A DNA stretch of 64,000 bases from Rubrivivax rivuli (GTDB taxonomy: Bacteria > Pseudomonadota > Gammaproteobacteria > Burkholderiales > Burkholderiaceae_C), in contig NZ_SACR01000001.1 of NCBI RefSeq assembly GCF_004016505.1, positions 806,001-870,000 of the forward strand, written 5' to 3'. The position numbers and the translations under genes were made by a program. Shown in pieces: positions 8,471-16,855 of the stretch (positions within the stretch are counted from its first letter, which is position 1; each line of letters opens with the position of its first letter). The notes below the pieces were generated by a model, which was given only the letters and a program-made list of their open reading frames with translations, did not search any database and was not told the origin of the DNA.

Positions 8471-9559
8471 GTGGCCACCTTCTTCCCACCGCGCCCACGC
8501 CGCGCCGGCGCTGCCCTTGCCCTTGGCCTGCTGGTGCTGGTGCTGCACCTCGGGCTGGCGGGCTTGTGGCCGGCCCGGCCTGGCCTGGCCGACAGCCCGC
8601 GCCCGGCGCTGCAGCTGCGCAGCCTGAGCGCGCCCGCGCCGGTGGCAACCGTGGAAGGCAGCGTGCCGCCAGCCGCCCGCGCGGCCGCGCCGACCCCCGC
8701 GCCGCGGGCTGCGCCCGCAGCACCCCGGCAGGCCGCAGACGAAGCACCCGGGCGTGTCGCCGAATCGGCACCGGCCCCTGCGCCAGCCGCGGCAGAAGCT
8801 GCCGAAGCGGCTGACACCACCGAAGCCGCCTTGCAGGCCGCCGCGCCGCCGGCCGGCACACCCTTGCCCACTTATGCGACGCGTCTGCCGCCGCCGGTGA
8901 CGCTGCAGTTCGCCGTTCGGCGAGAGGGCGCGGAGGCCCCGCTCGCGGCGGCACCGCGGGGCGGCCTGCAGGCGCAGCTGCGCTGGCAGCACGCGGCCGG
9001 CAGCTACACGCTGACGATGGGCATGGGTGCGGTGGGCTGGGCCAGCGTGGGCGGGTTCATTGCCCAGGGCCTGGCGCCCGAGCGCCATGTCGAGACCCGC
9101 CGCGGCCGCGAGCTGCGCGCCGCCAACTTCCAGCGCCCGGGCATGGAAGGGGTGGAAGGCCCGGGCCGCATCACCTTCAGCGGCCCGCGTTTCGCCCACC
9201 CGCTGTGGCCCGGCGTGCAAGACCGCCTGAGCTGGCTGGTGCAACTGCCCGCCGTGCTGGCGGCCGAGCCCGCGCTGGCGCAGCCGGGCCGCGAGGTGCT
9301 GATGATGGTGGCCGGCGTGCGCGGCGATGCGCTGCCCTGGCGTTTCGAGGCCGTGGCCCTGGAAGACCTGGACCTGCCGGCCGGCCTGGTGCGCGGTGCG
9401 CTGCACCTGCGGCGCGAGCCGCTCCGCGCGTGGGACAGCCGCATCGACGTGTGGCTCGACCCCGCGCGCCACTTCCTGCCGGTGCGCCTGCGCATGCGGC
9501 AAGGCCCCAACGCACCGCTGACCGAATTCGAGCTGCTGGCCTGGACGCTGCAGCCCTGA
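8471..9559 (+). CDS. DUF3108 domain protein
   Basis: About 362 residues from a GTG start at 8471; no ATG lies near the conserved region, so the start is inferred. The N-terminus has a signal-anchor (GAALALGLLVLVLHLGLAGLW), followed by a long Ala/Pro-rich linker (about residues 40-135). The DUF3108 domain then runs to the end (LQFAVRREGAEAPL, YTLTMGMGAVGWASVGGF, RFEAVALEDLDLPAG, ARHFLPVRLRMRQG). DUF3108 proteins are periplasmic or outer-membrane-associated beta-rich proteins of unknown function in betaproteobacteria. The gene is divergent from the FAA hydrolase with 63 bp between starts. Confidence 0.82.
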   Translation: MATFFPPRPRRAGAALALGLLVLVLHLGLAGLWPARPGLADSPRPALQLRSLSAPAPVATVEGSVPPAARAAAPTPAPRAAPAAPRQAADEAPGRVAESAPAPAPAAAEAAEAADTTEAALQAAAPPAGTPLPTYATRLPPPVTLQFAVRREGAEAPLAAAPRGGLQAQLRWQHAAGSYTLTMGMGAVGWASVGGFIAQGLAPERHVETRRGRELRAANFQRPGMEGVEGPGRITFSGPRFAHPLWPGVQDRLSWLVQLPAVLAAEPALAQPGREVLMMVAGVRGDALPWRFEAVALEDLDLPAGLVRGALHLRREPLRAWDSRIDVWLDPARHFLPVRLRMRQGPNAPLTEFELLAWTLQP

Positions 9560-9611
9560 GCCGCTTCCACGCGCGCCGGCGCACACGCTGCGCTTGCCGC
9601 GCGAGCGCCAG

Positions 9612-9635
9612 AACCTCCTTCCACCGCAGGAGGTT
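9612..9635. repeat. Inverted repeat AACCTCCT / AGGAGGTT
   Basis: A perfect 8-bp inverted repeat with an 8-nt spacer lies 52 bp after the DUF3108 stop codon. It could be the end of that transcript (no T-run follows) or part of the control region of the peptidase gene at 9798. Confidence 0.4.
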
Positions 9636-9641
9636 TGCAAG

Positions 9642-9676
9642 CTAGGGCCCTAGATCGAGTAGCGAATTTCCTAGGG
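9642..9676. promoter_or_regulatory. CTAGGG repeat cluster upstream of the dockerin peptidase
   Basis: The 12-bp perfect palindrome CTAGGGCCCTAG (9642-9653) is followed 17 bp later by another CTAGGG (9671-9676). CTAG is rare in this GC-rich sequence, so three copies of the hexamer within 35 bp look like a protein-binding site. The cluster lies about 125 bp before the start of the C25 peptidase gene. The regulator is unknown and the role is inferred from position only. Confidence 0.4.
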
Positions 9677-9797
9677 ATCACCCTCTGTCGGGCCATGGGC
9701 GCCGCGGGGCCCCGTCTCGACACTGCCGCCACAGCCCGACACCCGGCAAACCTGCCCCGCGCCGACGTGCTGCCCGAGACACCCTGGAGAGATTCCC

Positions 9798-12482
9798 ATG
9801 CCCCTGCCGAAGCTCACAAGCGCTGGCTGCGTCACCGCCGCCCTGCGCACACGCCGCCTGCCGGTGGCCCTGGCCTGTGCCAGCGCCTGCGCCGCCTTCT
9901 TCACCGCCGCACCGGCGTTGGCGGCCGTCACCGTCACCGTGGTCGAACAAGGTGCCAGCACCACGGTGCTGCGCATCAAGGTCGACCCGCCCAAGTTCGA
10001 GACCGTCGACACGCCTGCCGGCAGCTTCTCGCGCTTCTCGCTGCGCGAGAGCAATGTCGGCGGCGTGGCCAGCGACGGCCGCAGCCTGCCCGAACTGCCC
10101 GCCACCGGCGTGACGCTGGCCCTGCCGGTGGACCTGCGCGATGCGCCGGTGGTGAGCGTGCTGCCCGAAGGCACGCTGCGCCGCATCACCGCCCGCGTGT
10201 ACCCCACGCAGGCCCCTGAAACCGGCCAGGTGCAGAACCAGGGCCTGCCCGACTTCGAGTTCAACCCCGAGGTCTACAACCGCGGCAAACGCGACCCCGG
10301 CGCCGCGCTGGGTCGCAACGCGCTGTTCAAGGGCGATGCCAACCTGGAGACGCTGCGCTTCTCCCCTTACGGCTACGACCCCGGCCAGGGGCTGGTGAGC
10401 TGGCATGACAGCTACCTCGTCACCGTGCGCCACGCCGGGAGCGACTGCTTCCTCATCGACAACCTGCGCGACATCAAGCAGGCAGGCGCCTACGACGACG
10501 TCGACCGGTTCATCGAGCGCCTGCCGCTGCCGGGCCTGCGCTTCGCGGCCAACCAGCTGCAGCTGCAGCGCGTGTGCGCCCCCAGCCTCACGCCCCAGTT
10601 CGTGGGCGGCGCGCGCTTCCTGATCATCACGCACCCGAACTTCGTCGTGGCCGCCAACACGCTGAAGGCGCACAAGGACGCGCTGGGCATCCAGACCCGC
10701 GTCGTCACCACGCTGGAAATCACCGGCGGCAGCAGCAACACCGCCTCGGCCACGCAGATCCGCAACTGGCTCAGCAACCACTGGAACACCAGCATCATCC
10801 GGCCGAAGTGGGTGCTGCTGATGGGCGATGCCGAGTGGGTGCCCACGCACTACGACCAGCCCAACAGCTGGGACAGCGCACGCAACGCCGGCGACATCTG
10901 GTTCGGCCAGTTCCTGCCTGGCGCCACCGCCACCACCGTGCCGCCCTTCGGCATCGGCCGCTTTCCGGTGGACACCCTGGCGCAGGCCCAGACCATCGTC
11001 AGCAAGGTGGTCGCCTTCGAGACCGCGCCGCCCACCGACGCGGTTTTCGGCCAGGACTTCTACAGCCGTCTCACCTTCGCCAGCTACTTCCAGGGCGCCG
11101 GCACCACCGACGAGCGCTGGTTCGCGGAGACCTCGGAAGTGGTGCGCAACCACGCCGTGGGCCTGGGCTACGGCGTGCAGCGCATCTACAAGGCCAGCGC
11201 CAGCGCCAACCCGCTGAGCTGGCGGGGCGGCGGCGCCGTGCCCGCGGCCCTGCGCAAGCCGGGTTTCGCCTGGGACGGCAAGACCAGCGACATCGTCGAT
11301 GCCGTCAACAAGGGCACGGCGCTGCTCTACCACCGCGGGCACGGCTGGTGGACGGGCTGGGGCGACCCGTCCTTCTCCACCGCCAACCTGAGCAGCGTTT
11401 CGGTCACCGGCAACCAGTACCCGGTGGTGTTCAGCATCAACTGCGCCAGCGGCATCTTCGACAACGAGACGGTCGACCTGCCGGGCAACGTGGTCTCGCC
11501 CGGCTACGGGCCTTCGGTCACGGGCCTGTACTGGGGCGAGAGCTTCCTGCGCAAGACCGACGGGGCCCTGGCCGTCATCGGCGACACGCGTTCCAGCAGC
11601 ACCATCGACAACAACCACCTCACGATGGGTCTGTTCGATGCCATCTTCCCGGGCCTGGTGCCGAGTTTCGGCCCTGGCACGGCGGTGCGCCGACTCGGGG
11701 ACGTGCTGAACCACGCGCGCAGCTACATCGCCGCGGTGGACGCCGGCACGGCGGTGAACCACCACCCGCTGGACGTGGGCGGCGCTCGGCCGGCGGTGTT
11801 CAACCTGCGCCAGGAGCTGAACCTCTACAACCTGCTGGGCGACCCGACGCTGAAGCTGCGCACGGCCGCACCGTGGCGCTTTCCGGTGGTGAACATCCGC
11901 GTGCTGCAGGGCATCGCGCAGATCAAGGTGCCGCAAGAGTGCCTGAACTGCCCGCCCTTCGCGCCCCGGCCTGAACTGGTCACCGTGTTCGCCTTCGACC
12001 CCGAGACCGGGCGCAGCATCGGCCGCGGCCTGGTTGACGAAGAGGGCAACGCCAAGATCGACCTGCGCGGCTGGCAGGGCAACTTCTGGGTGCGCGTGGC
12101 TTCGGGCGATGGCGCCAGCCAGCAGGCCGCGCTGAACGAGACCGACAGCGACGACGACGGCGTGCCGGACAGCCGCGACAACTGCACCCACACGAAGAAC
12201 ACCAACCAGCGCGACAGCGACGGCGACGGCTACGGCGACGCCTGCGATGCCGATGCCAATAACGACGGCATCGTCAACAGCCTGGACCTCGCCCTCGTGC
12301 GCGGCAACTTCGGCTTCCGGGGTGTCACCCGTGCCGACCTCAATGGCGATGGCGTCGTCAACGCACTCGACCTCGGCCTGGTGCGGCAGCTCTTCGCCAC
12401 CCGGCCCGGGCCGTCGGCCTGGCACGCCGCCGGCACGGCCACGGCCATGCGCCTGCCCGCCGGCGAAGAGGCCAAACGCTGA
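9798..12482 (+). CDS. Secreted gingipain-like C25 cysteine peptidase with dockerin
   Basis: An 894-residue exported protein with signal peptide (ALACASACAAFFTAAPALAA). A propeptide-like region precedes a C25 peptidase domain (about 270-690). This has the catalytic pair typical of gingipains: His515 in HRGHG and Cys549 in FSINCASGIFDNE. After a beta-rich segment come thrombospondin-type-3-like calcium repeats (DSDDDGVPDSRDNC, DSDGDGYGDACD, about 783-815). A type I dockerin follows (about 817-866) with two calcium-binding repeats, DANNDGIVNSLDLALVRGNF and DLNGDGVVNALDLGLVRQLF. The start has GGAGA 9 bp upstream. The next gene, 77 bp downstream, encodes a cohesin-like PEP-CTERM protein, so the dockerin probably docks the protease to it. 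There is no type IX (PorSS) sorting domain, unlike the classic gingipains. Confidence 0.9.
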   Translation: MPLPKLTSAGCVTAALRTRRLPVALACASACAAFFTAAPALAAVTVTVVEQGASTTVLRIKVDPPKFETVDTPAGSFSRFSLRESNVGGVASDGRSLPELPATGVTLALPVDLRDAPVVSVLPEGTLRRITARVYPTQAPETGQVQNQGLPDFEFNPEVYNRGKRDPGAALGRNALFKGDANLETLRFSPYGYDPGQGLVSWHDSYLVTVRHAGSDCFLIDNLRDIKQAGAYDDVDRFIERLPLPGLRFAANQLQLQRVCAPSLTPQFVGGARFLIITHPNFVVAANTLKAHKDALGIQTRVVTTLEITGGSSNTASATQIRNWLSNHWNTSIIRPKWVLLMGDAEWVPTHYDQPNSWDSARNAGDIWFGQFLPGATATTVPPFGIGRFPVDTLAQAQTIVSKVVAFETAPPTDAVFGQDFYSRLTFASYFQGAGTTDERWFAETSEVVRNHAVGLGYGVQRIYKASASANPLSWRGGGAVPAALRKPGFAWDGKTSDIVDAVNKGTALLYHRGHGWWTGWGDPSFSTANLSSVSVTGNQYPVVFSINCASGIFDNETVDLPGNVVSPGYGPSVTGLYWGESFLRKTDGALAVIGDTRSSSTIDNNHLTMGLFDAIFPGLVPSFGPGTAVRRLGDVLNHARSYIAAVDAGTAVNHHPLDVGGARPAVFNLRQELNLYNLLGDPTLKLRTAAPWRFPVVNIRVLQGIAQIKVPQECLNCPPFAPRPELVTVFAFDPETGRSIGRGLVDEEGNAKIDLRGWQGNFWVRVASGDGASQQAALNETDSDDDGVPDSRDNCTHTKNTNQRDSDGDGYGDACDADANNDGIVNSLDLALVRGNFGFRGVTRADLNGDGVVNALDLGLVRQLFATRPGPSAWHAAGTATAMRLPAGEEAKR

Positions 12483-12559
12483 AGACCCTGCTTCGCATCC
12501 TTCACCCCCACCCCTGGCCGCCAGAAGCGGCCGCATCTTCAAGCTCAAGGAACACCGAC

Positions 12560-13186
12560 ATGAACACGATCCAGTCCTTCACCACCGCCCGTTTGCCCGC
12601 CACGCTGGGCGCCACCTTCAAGGCTGCGCTCGCGGTCACCGCCCTGGCCGGGTTCTGCGCCGGCGCACAGGCCCAGACGGCCAACAGCGTGGTCTTCACG
12701 CCCGTGAACACCAGCACCGAGGTTGGCAACAGCTTCTCGGTGCAGGTGCGCGGCACCGGCTTTGCCGACACCGTCATCGGGGGTGGCTTCGGCTTCAGCT
12801 ACAACCCGACCGTGCTCAACCTGGCCAGCATCAGCATCAACCGCACGGTGTGGGAATTCGCAGCGGGCACCGGCCTGCACGACCCGGCCAGCGGCACCGT
12901 CAGCGACGTCTTCTTCGCCAGCTTCAACGGCGTCCTGCCCAGCGGCGGCGGCTTCGATATCGCCACCCTCAACTTCACGGCGGTGGCCGAGGGCACGAGC
13001 GCGCTGACGCTGCGACCCAGCATCGATTTCCCCTGGGTGAACACCAACGTCGAGGTGCTCTCGGTCACCTACGGCAACGGCACCGTGCAGGTTGGCGCCG
13101 TGCCCGAGCCCGGCACCTGGGCCAGCTTCGGCCTGGGCCTCGTCGCCTTGCTGCCCCTGCTGCGCCGCCGCCTGCAGACCGCCTGA
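12560..13186 (+). CDS. Cohesin-like protein with PEP-CTERM anchor
   Basis: A 208-residue protein with a signal peptide ending AGAQAQT (about residue 37). A single beta-sandwich domain follows (about 40-175) with the cohesin pattern: VGNSFSVQVRGTGFADTVIG, then FGFSYNPTVLNLASISI, and the closing IATLNFTAVAEGTSALTL. The C-terminus is a PEP-CTERM signal: VPEPGTWASF from residue 181, a hydrophobic stretch, then LLRRR. Exosortase would process it and anchor it to the envelope. Cohesins bind dockerins, and the preceding gene encodes a dockerin-bearing protease, so this is the likely anchor. Cohesin identity rests on pattern, not on alignment. No exosortase gene is in the window. Confidence 0.85.
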   Translation: MNTIQSFTTARLPATLGATFKAALAVTALAGFCAGAQAQTANSVVFTPVNTSTEVGNSFSVQVRGTGFADTVIGGGFGFSYNPTVLNLASISINRTVWEFAAGTGLHDPASGTVSDVFFASFNGVLPSGGGFDIATLNFTAVAEGTSALTLRPSIDFPWVNTNVEVLSVTYGNGTVQVGAVPEPGTWASFGLGLVALLPLLRRRLQTA

Positions 13187-13216
13187 CATCGGGGCCCCGC
13201 AGGGGGTGGGCGGCGA

Positions 13217-13238
13217 AGCCGGCGCCCGGGCGCCGGCT
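13217..13238. terminator. GC-rich 22-bp perfect palindrome, possible terminator
   Basis: Two 11-bp arms (AGCCGGCGCCC and its complement) meet without a spacer 30 bp after the cohesin gene stop. It could fold as a terminator-like hairpin between the cohesin gene and the GGDEF-EAL gene, although no T-run follows. Confidence 0.35.
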
Positions 13239-13272
13239 CAAGTGCCCGGCTCCGCGGCCGATAAAGCCACGG

Positions 13273-14769
13273 ATGCGCCCCGCTGCCGATGCCTTCGACC
13301 TGCCGCCCGAACTGCTCGCCTGGGCGCTGGGCGCCTGTGTGCTGCTGCTGGTGCTGGCGCTGTGGCAAGGCCAGCGGCTGCAAGCCCGGTTGGCGGCGTT
13401 GCGCGAGCAGATCGAGCGCCTGCGCGGCCGCGATGCGCTGACCGGCCTGTCGACCCGCACCGAGTTCGAGGCGGTGCTCAACGAGGCCGCGCTGAGTGCC
13501 GACCGCGGCACGGCGCCGCTGGCCCTGATGTACGTGGGGCTCGACGATTTCCGCCCCCTGAACGACGGCTACGGCCACCGCGTGGGTGACGCGGTGCTGG
13601 CGCAGGCCGGCGAGCGCCTGGGCCGCTGCGCCGGGGTGCCGCTGGCCTTGTCGCGTGTGGGCGGTGACGAGTTCGCGTTGCTGCTGGTGCTGGGCGCCGA
13701 CGAGGCCTCGTTCGCCGCGCAGCAGATCCTGCGCGCGCTGCAGGAGCCCTTCCGCGTGGAGGCGCTGGAGTTGCAGCTCAGCGCCTCGGTGGGCATCGCG
13801 CTGTACCCCGACCACGGCTCGCGGCCGCGCCTGCTGGCCCATGCCGCGCTGGCCATGCGATCGGTCAAGCAGGTGGGCGGGGCCAGCCACGCCTTCTACA
13901 CGCCGGCGCTGGCGGTGGACCAGCGCGAGCAGGCCGAACTGCTGCAGGCCCTGCGCCATGCGGTGCAGCGCGGCGAGCTGCAGCTCGTCTACCAGCCCAA
14001 GGTGGACGCGCGCAACCTGCAGATCACCGCGGCCGAGGCCCTGCTGCGTTGGCAGCACCCGCAGCGCGGCACCATCAGCCCGGTGGTCTTCATCCCGCTG
14101 GCCGAGCGGCACGGGCTCATCAACGGCATCGGCCGCTGGGTCATCGAAGAAGCCTGCCGGCAGGCTGCGCAATGGCGCCAGCAGGGCATGCGCATGCGTG
14201 TGGCGGTGAACCTGTCGGGGCACCAACTGCGGCAGGACGACCTCGTGCCGCACATCCAGGCCTGTCTGAAGCGCCACAAGATCCCTGCCGAACGCCTGAC
14301 GGTGGAAATCACCGAATCGGTGGCCATGGACGACACGGCGCACACCCGCGCGGCCTTCGAGCGCCTGCGCAAAGCCGGGCTGCACGTCTCCATCGACGAC
14401 TTCGGCACGGGGCACAGCAGCCTGGCCACGCTGCGCCGGCTGCCAGCGGCCGAGTTGAAGATCGACCGCGCCTTCATCACCGACCTCGGCCACAGCGAGC
14501 GCGCACGTTCGATCGTGCAGGCCGTGGTGCAGATGGCGCGCACGCTGGAATTGCGCGTGGTGGCCGAAGGTGTGGAGACCACCGCGCAGCGTGATGTGCT
14601 CGTGGGGCTCGGCTGCAACGAGTTGCAGGGCTACCTCTTCGCCAAGCCCATGAGTGCCACGGCGCTGGCCTTGTGGGCCGACACCGACGAGCCGCCGGCC
14701 GACGGCGAGGCGGGCCCCGGTTTCCGGGCCTCGATCTTCGAAGCCACGGCGCCGGCGCCCTTGAAGTGA
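13273..14769 (+). CDS. Membrane-anchored GGDEF-EAL cyclic-di-GMP protein
   Basis: A 498-residue protein with one N-terminal membrane helix (ALGACVLLLVLALW, about 16-31). A GGDEF domain has an intact RVGGDEF signature at 128-134, and an EAL domain has AAEALLRW (EAL at 255-257). The EAL domain also holds the catalytic-type motifs VAVNLSGHQL, EITESVAM, IDDFGTGHSS, LKIDRAF, and ends with LQGYLFAKP. Both halves look competent to make and break c-di-GMP. The RxxD inhibitory site before GGDEF is absent (LALSRVGGDEF). There is no sensory domain beyond the membrane helix. The gene starts 86 bp after the cohesin gene; c-di-GMP control of surface proteins would fit, but the link is only positional. Confidence 0.92.
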   Translation: MRPAADAFDLPPELLAWALGACVLLLVLALWQGQRLQARLAALREQIERLRGRDALTGLSTRTEFEAVLNEAALSADRGTAPLALMYVGLDDFRPLNDGYGHRVGDAVLAQAGERLGRCAGVPLALSRVGGDEFALLLVLGADEASFAAQQILRALQEPFRVEALELQLSASVGIALYPDHGSRPRLLAHAALAMRSVKQVGGASHAFYTPALAVDQREQAELLQALRHAVQRGELQLVYQPKVDARNLQITAAEALLRWQHPQRGTISPVVFIPLAERHGLINGIGRWVIEEACRQAAQWRQQGMRMRVAVNLSGHQLRQDDLVPHIQACLKRHKIPAERLTVEITESVAMDDTAHTRAAFERLRKAGLHVSIDDFGTGHSSLATLRRLPAAELKIDRAFITDLGHSERARSIVQAVVQMARTLELRVVAEGVETTAQRDVLVGLGCNELQGYLFAKPMSATALALWADTDEPPADGEAGPGFRASIFEATAPAPLK

Positions 14770-14830
14770 GCGCCGCCGCGCACCCCGCCCTCGGCGGTGC
14801 GAAGATGCCGCCCCGCATGCCAGACCGACC

Positions 14831-15637
14831 ATGAGCGATTCGTCCACTTCCGAGTTCTCCCTGCTGCTGTGGACGCTCGGCGTCCTGGTGGTGGCCCTGG
14901 CCTTGCACCTGAGCAACGGCTGGGTGCGCAGGGCGCAGCGCGGCCCCACGCTGCGGGCGCAATGGCCGGCGCTGGCCATGGCTGGCGCGGCGCTGGGCCT
15001 GGGGGTGAATGCGGCGCTGGTGCTGGGCATGCAGGCGCAGCCCCTCAGCTTCGTCGTGGGTTACGCCTGGGGCCCGGCGCTGCTGCTGTGGGGCCTGGCG
15101 CTCGTCGTCTGCCTGCCGGTGGTGGTGCTGCCGCTGGCCGTGCGCGCGGCCTGGGCGCTGCCCGCCTCGGGGGCCGTGCTGGCCCTGGTGGTGGTGGCGA
15201 TGGATGCCGGCTGGGTGTGGGCTGCGGGCTTCCGACCCGGCGTGATCTGGCGGCGCGACATGCTGGCTGCGGCCACCTTGCTGCTCTTGCTGGTGTTGCC
15301 GCTGGCGCGCTGGGTGTCCTTCTGCGCCGCCGGCGAGCAAAGCCCGCGCCGCACGGTGTGGCGCTTTGTGGGCGTGGCGCTCGCAGCGGTGGGCCTGATG
15401 GCTGGCGAAGAGCTGCTGGCGCTGGCCGCAGGCCTGGGCGCGCAGGTCGGCACCATCCACCAGCGGCAGGTGCCCGGCACGGTGCTCAGCCTGGTGGCCG
15501 GCGTGCTGCTGCCGCTGCTGTTGGCCGCCGCGTCGCTCGACCTCTGGTTGCGCCGCCACCAGCGCCGCAGCCGCAGCGTGGGCGACTTCCAGCCCGGCAA
15601 GCGCCGCAAGCGCCGCCAGCGCATCCGCACGCTGTGA
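14831..15637 (+). CDS. Hypothetical integral membrane protein
   Basis: A 268-residue protein that I do not recognise. It has about seven hydrophobic segments ([128 protein letters not shown]). It ends in a strongly basic cytoplasmic tail ([11 protein letters not shown]). The gene lies 61 bp after the GGDEF-EAL gene and 40 bp before metH on the same strand. Nothing in the sequence points to a substrate. Confidence 0.75.
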   Translation: MSDSSTSEFSLLLWTLGVLVVALALHLSNGWVRRAQRGPTLRAQWPALAMAGAALGLGVNAALVLGMQAQPLSFVVGYAWGPALLLWGLALVVCLPVVVLPLAVRAAWALPASGAVLALVVVAMDAGWVWAAGFRPGVIWRRDMLAAATLLLLLVLPLARWVSFCAAGEQSPRRTVWRFVGVALAAVGLMAGEELLALAAGLGAQVGTIHQRQVPGTVLSLVAGVLLPLLLAAASLDLWLRRHQRRSRSVGDFQPGKRRKRRQRIRTL

Positions 15638-15677
15638 GCTGCCAGCAGCTTCAAGGCAGCCTTCCTACAATCGGTGC

Positions 15678-16739
15678 ATGAAAACTTCGCCTTCTGCCCC
15701 GGCCTACACGCGCGGCGCTGCCCTGGCTGCGCTGATGCAGGACCGCATCGCCATCATCGACGGCGCCATGGGCACCATGATCCAGCGCTACAAGCTGGCC
15801 GAGGCCGATTTCCGCAGCGAGCGTTTCGCGGACCATCCCACCGACCTCAAGGGCAACAACGACCTGCTGGTGCTGACGCGCCCCGACGTCATCCGCGAGA
15901 TCCACGGCCAGTACCTCGCGGCCGGTGCCGACCTGATCGAGACCAACACCTTCGGCGCCACCAGCGTGGCGCAGGAAGACTACGGCCTGGCGCACATCGC
16001 GCGCGAGATGAACGTGGCCGCTGCCCGCATTGCCCGCAGCGTGGCCGACGAGCACAGCACCCCCGACCGCCCGCGTTTCGTGGCCGGCGCCCTCGGCCCC
16101 ACGCCGCGCACGGCCAGCATCAGCCCCGACGTGAACGACCCGGGTGCGCGCAACACCAGTTTCGACGAACTGCGCGCGGCCTACCGCGAGCAGGCCGAAG
16201 GGCTGCTGGAAGGCGGCTGCGATGTCTTCCTCGTCGAGACCATCTTCGACACGCTCAACGCCAAGGCCGCGATCTTCGCGCTGGACGAGTTGATGGCCGA
16301 GACCGGCGAGCGCCTGCCCGTCATCCTGAGCGGCACCGTCACGGACGCGTCCGGCCGCATCCTGAGCGGCCAGACCGTGGCCGCCTTCTGGCACAGCGTT
16401 CGGCACGCCCGCCCGCTGGCCATCGGCCTGAACTGCGCCCTGGGCGCCGCGGTGATGCGGCCCTACATCGAAGAGCTCAGCAAGGTGGCCGCCGACACCT
16501 ACATCAGCTGCTACCCCAACGCCGGCCTGCCCAACCCGATGAGCGACACCGGCTTCGACGAGACGCCGCAGGTCACGGGTTCACTGATGGAAGAGTTCGC
16601 GAAGGCGGGCTTCCTGAACATCGCCGGCGGCTGCTGCGGCACCACACCCGAGCACATCGCAGAGATCGCGCGGCGCCTGCGCCCCTACCGGCCGCGCAGC
16701 CGGCAAGACCCGTTGTTCAGCACGCTGCTGGCGGCCTGA
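15678..16739 (+). CDS. metH: Homocysteine S-methyltransferase domain, MetH N-terminal half
   Basis: A 353-residue protein equal to the homocysteine-binding barrel of cobalamin-dependent methionine synthase. Motifs are [17 protein letters not shown] at the N-terminus, [44 protein letters not shown] (first zinc Cys), and [14 protein letters not shown] near residue 315 (the two adjacent zinc Cys). The pterin, B12 and reactivation domains are missing. In many Burkholderiales methionine synthase is split into two genes, and this is the first half. The second half is not adjacent here: the next gene is a secreted peptidase. Confidence 0.9.
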   Translation: MKTSPSAPAYTRGAALAALMQDRIAIIDGAMGTMIQRYKLAEADFRSERFADHPTDLKGNNDLLVLTRPDVIREIHGQYLAAGADLIETNTFGATSVAQEDYGLAHIAREMNVAAARIARSVADEHSTPDRPRFVAGALGPTPRTASISPDVNDPGARNTSFDELRAAYREQAEGLLEGGCDVFLVETIFDTLNAKAAIFALDELMAETGERLPVILSGTVTDASGRILSGQTVAAFWHSVRHARPLAIGLNCALGAAVMRPYIEELSKVAADTYISCYPNAGLPNPMSDTGFDETPQVTGSLMEEFAKAGFLNIAGGCCGTTPEHIAEIARRLRPYRPRSRQDPLFSTLLAA

Positions 16740-16855
16740 GGCGCAGGGCGTCGCCTTGCCCCCGCAGGCAGGGGGCGGGCGGGGTCGAGTGCGCGGCACC
16801 ACGACACCTATGATGGCCTGAAAGCCCCATGAACACCGGGGCGGGAGCGGCCTTC

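Noticed and set aside
9678..12548. 956-codon minus-strand open frame
   Set aside because: Antisense to the C25 peptidase, which has a signal peptide, catalytic motifs and a dockerin; the antisense frame has none.
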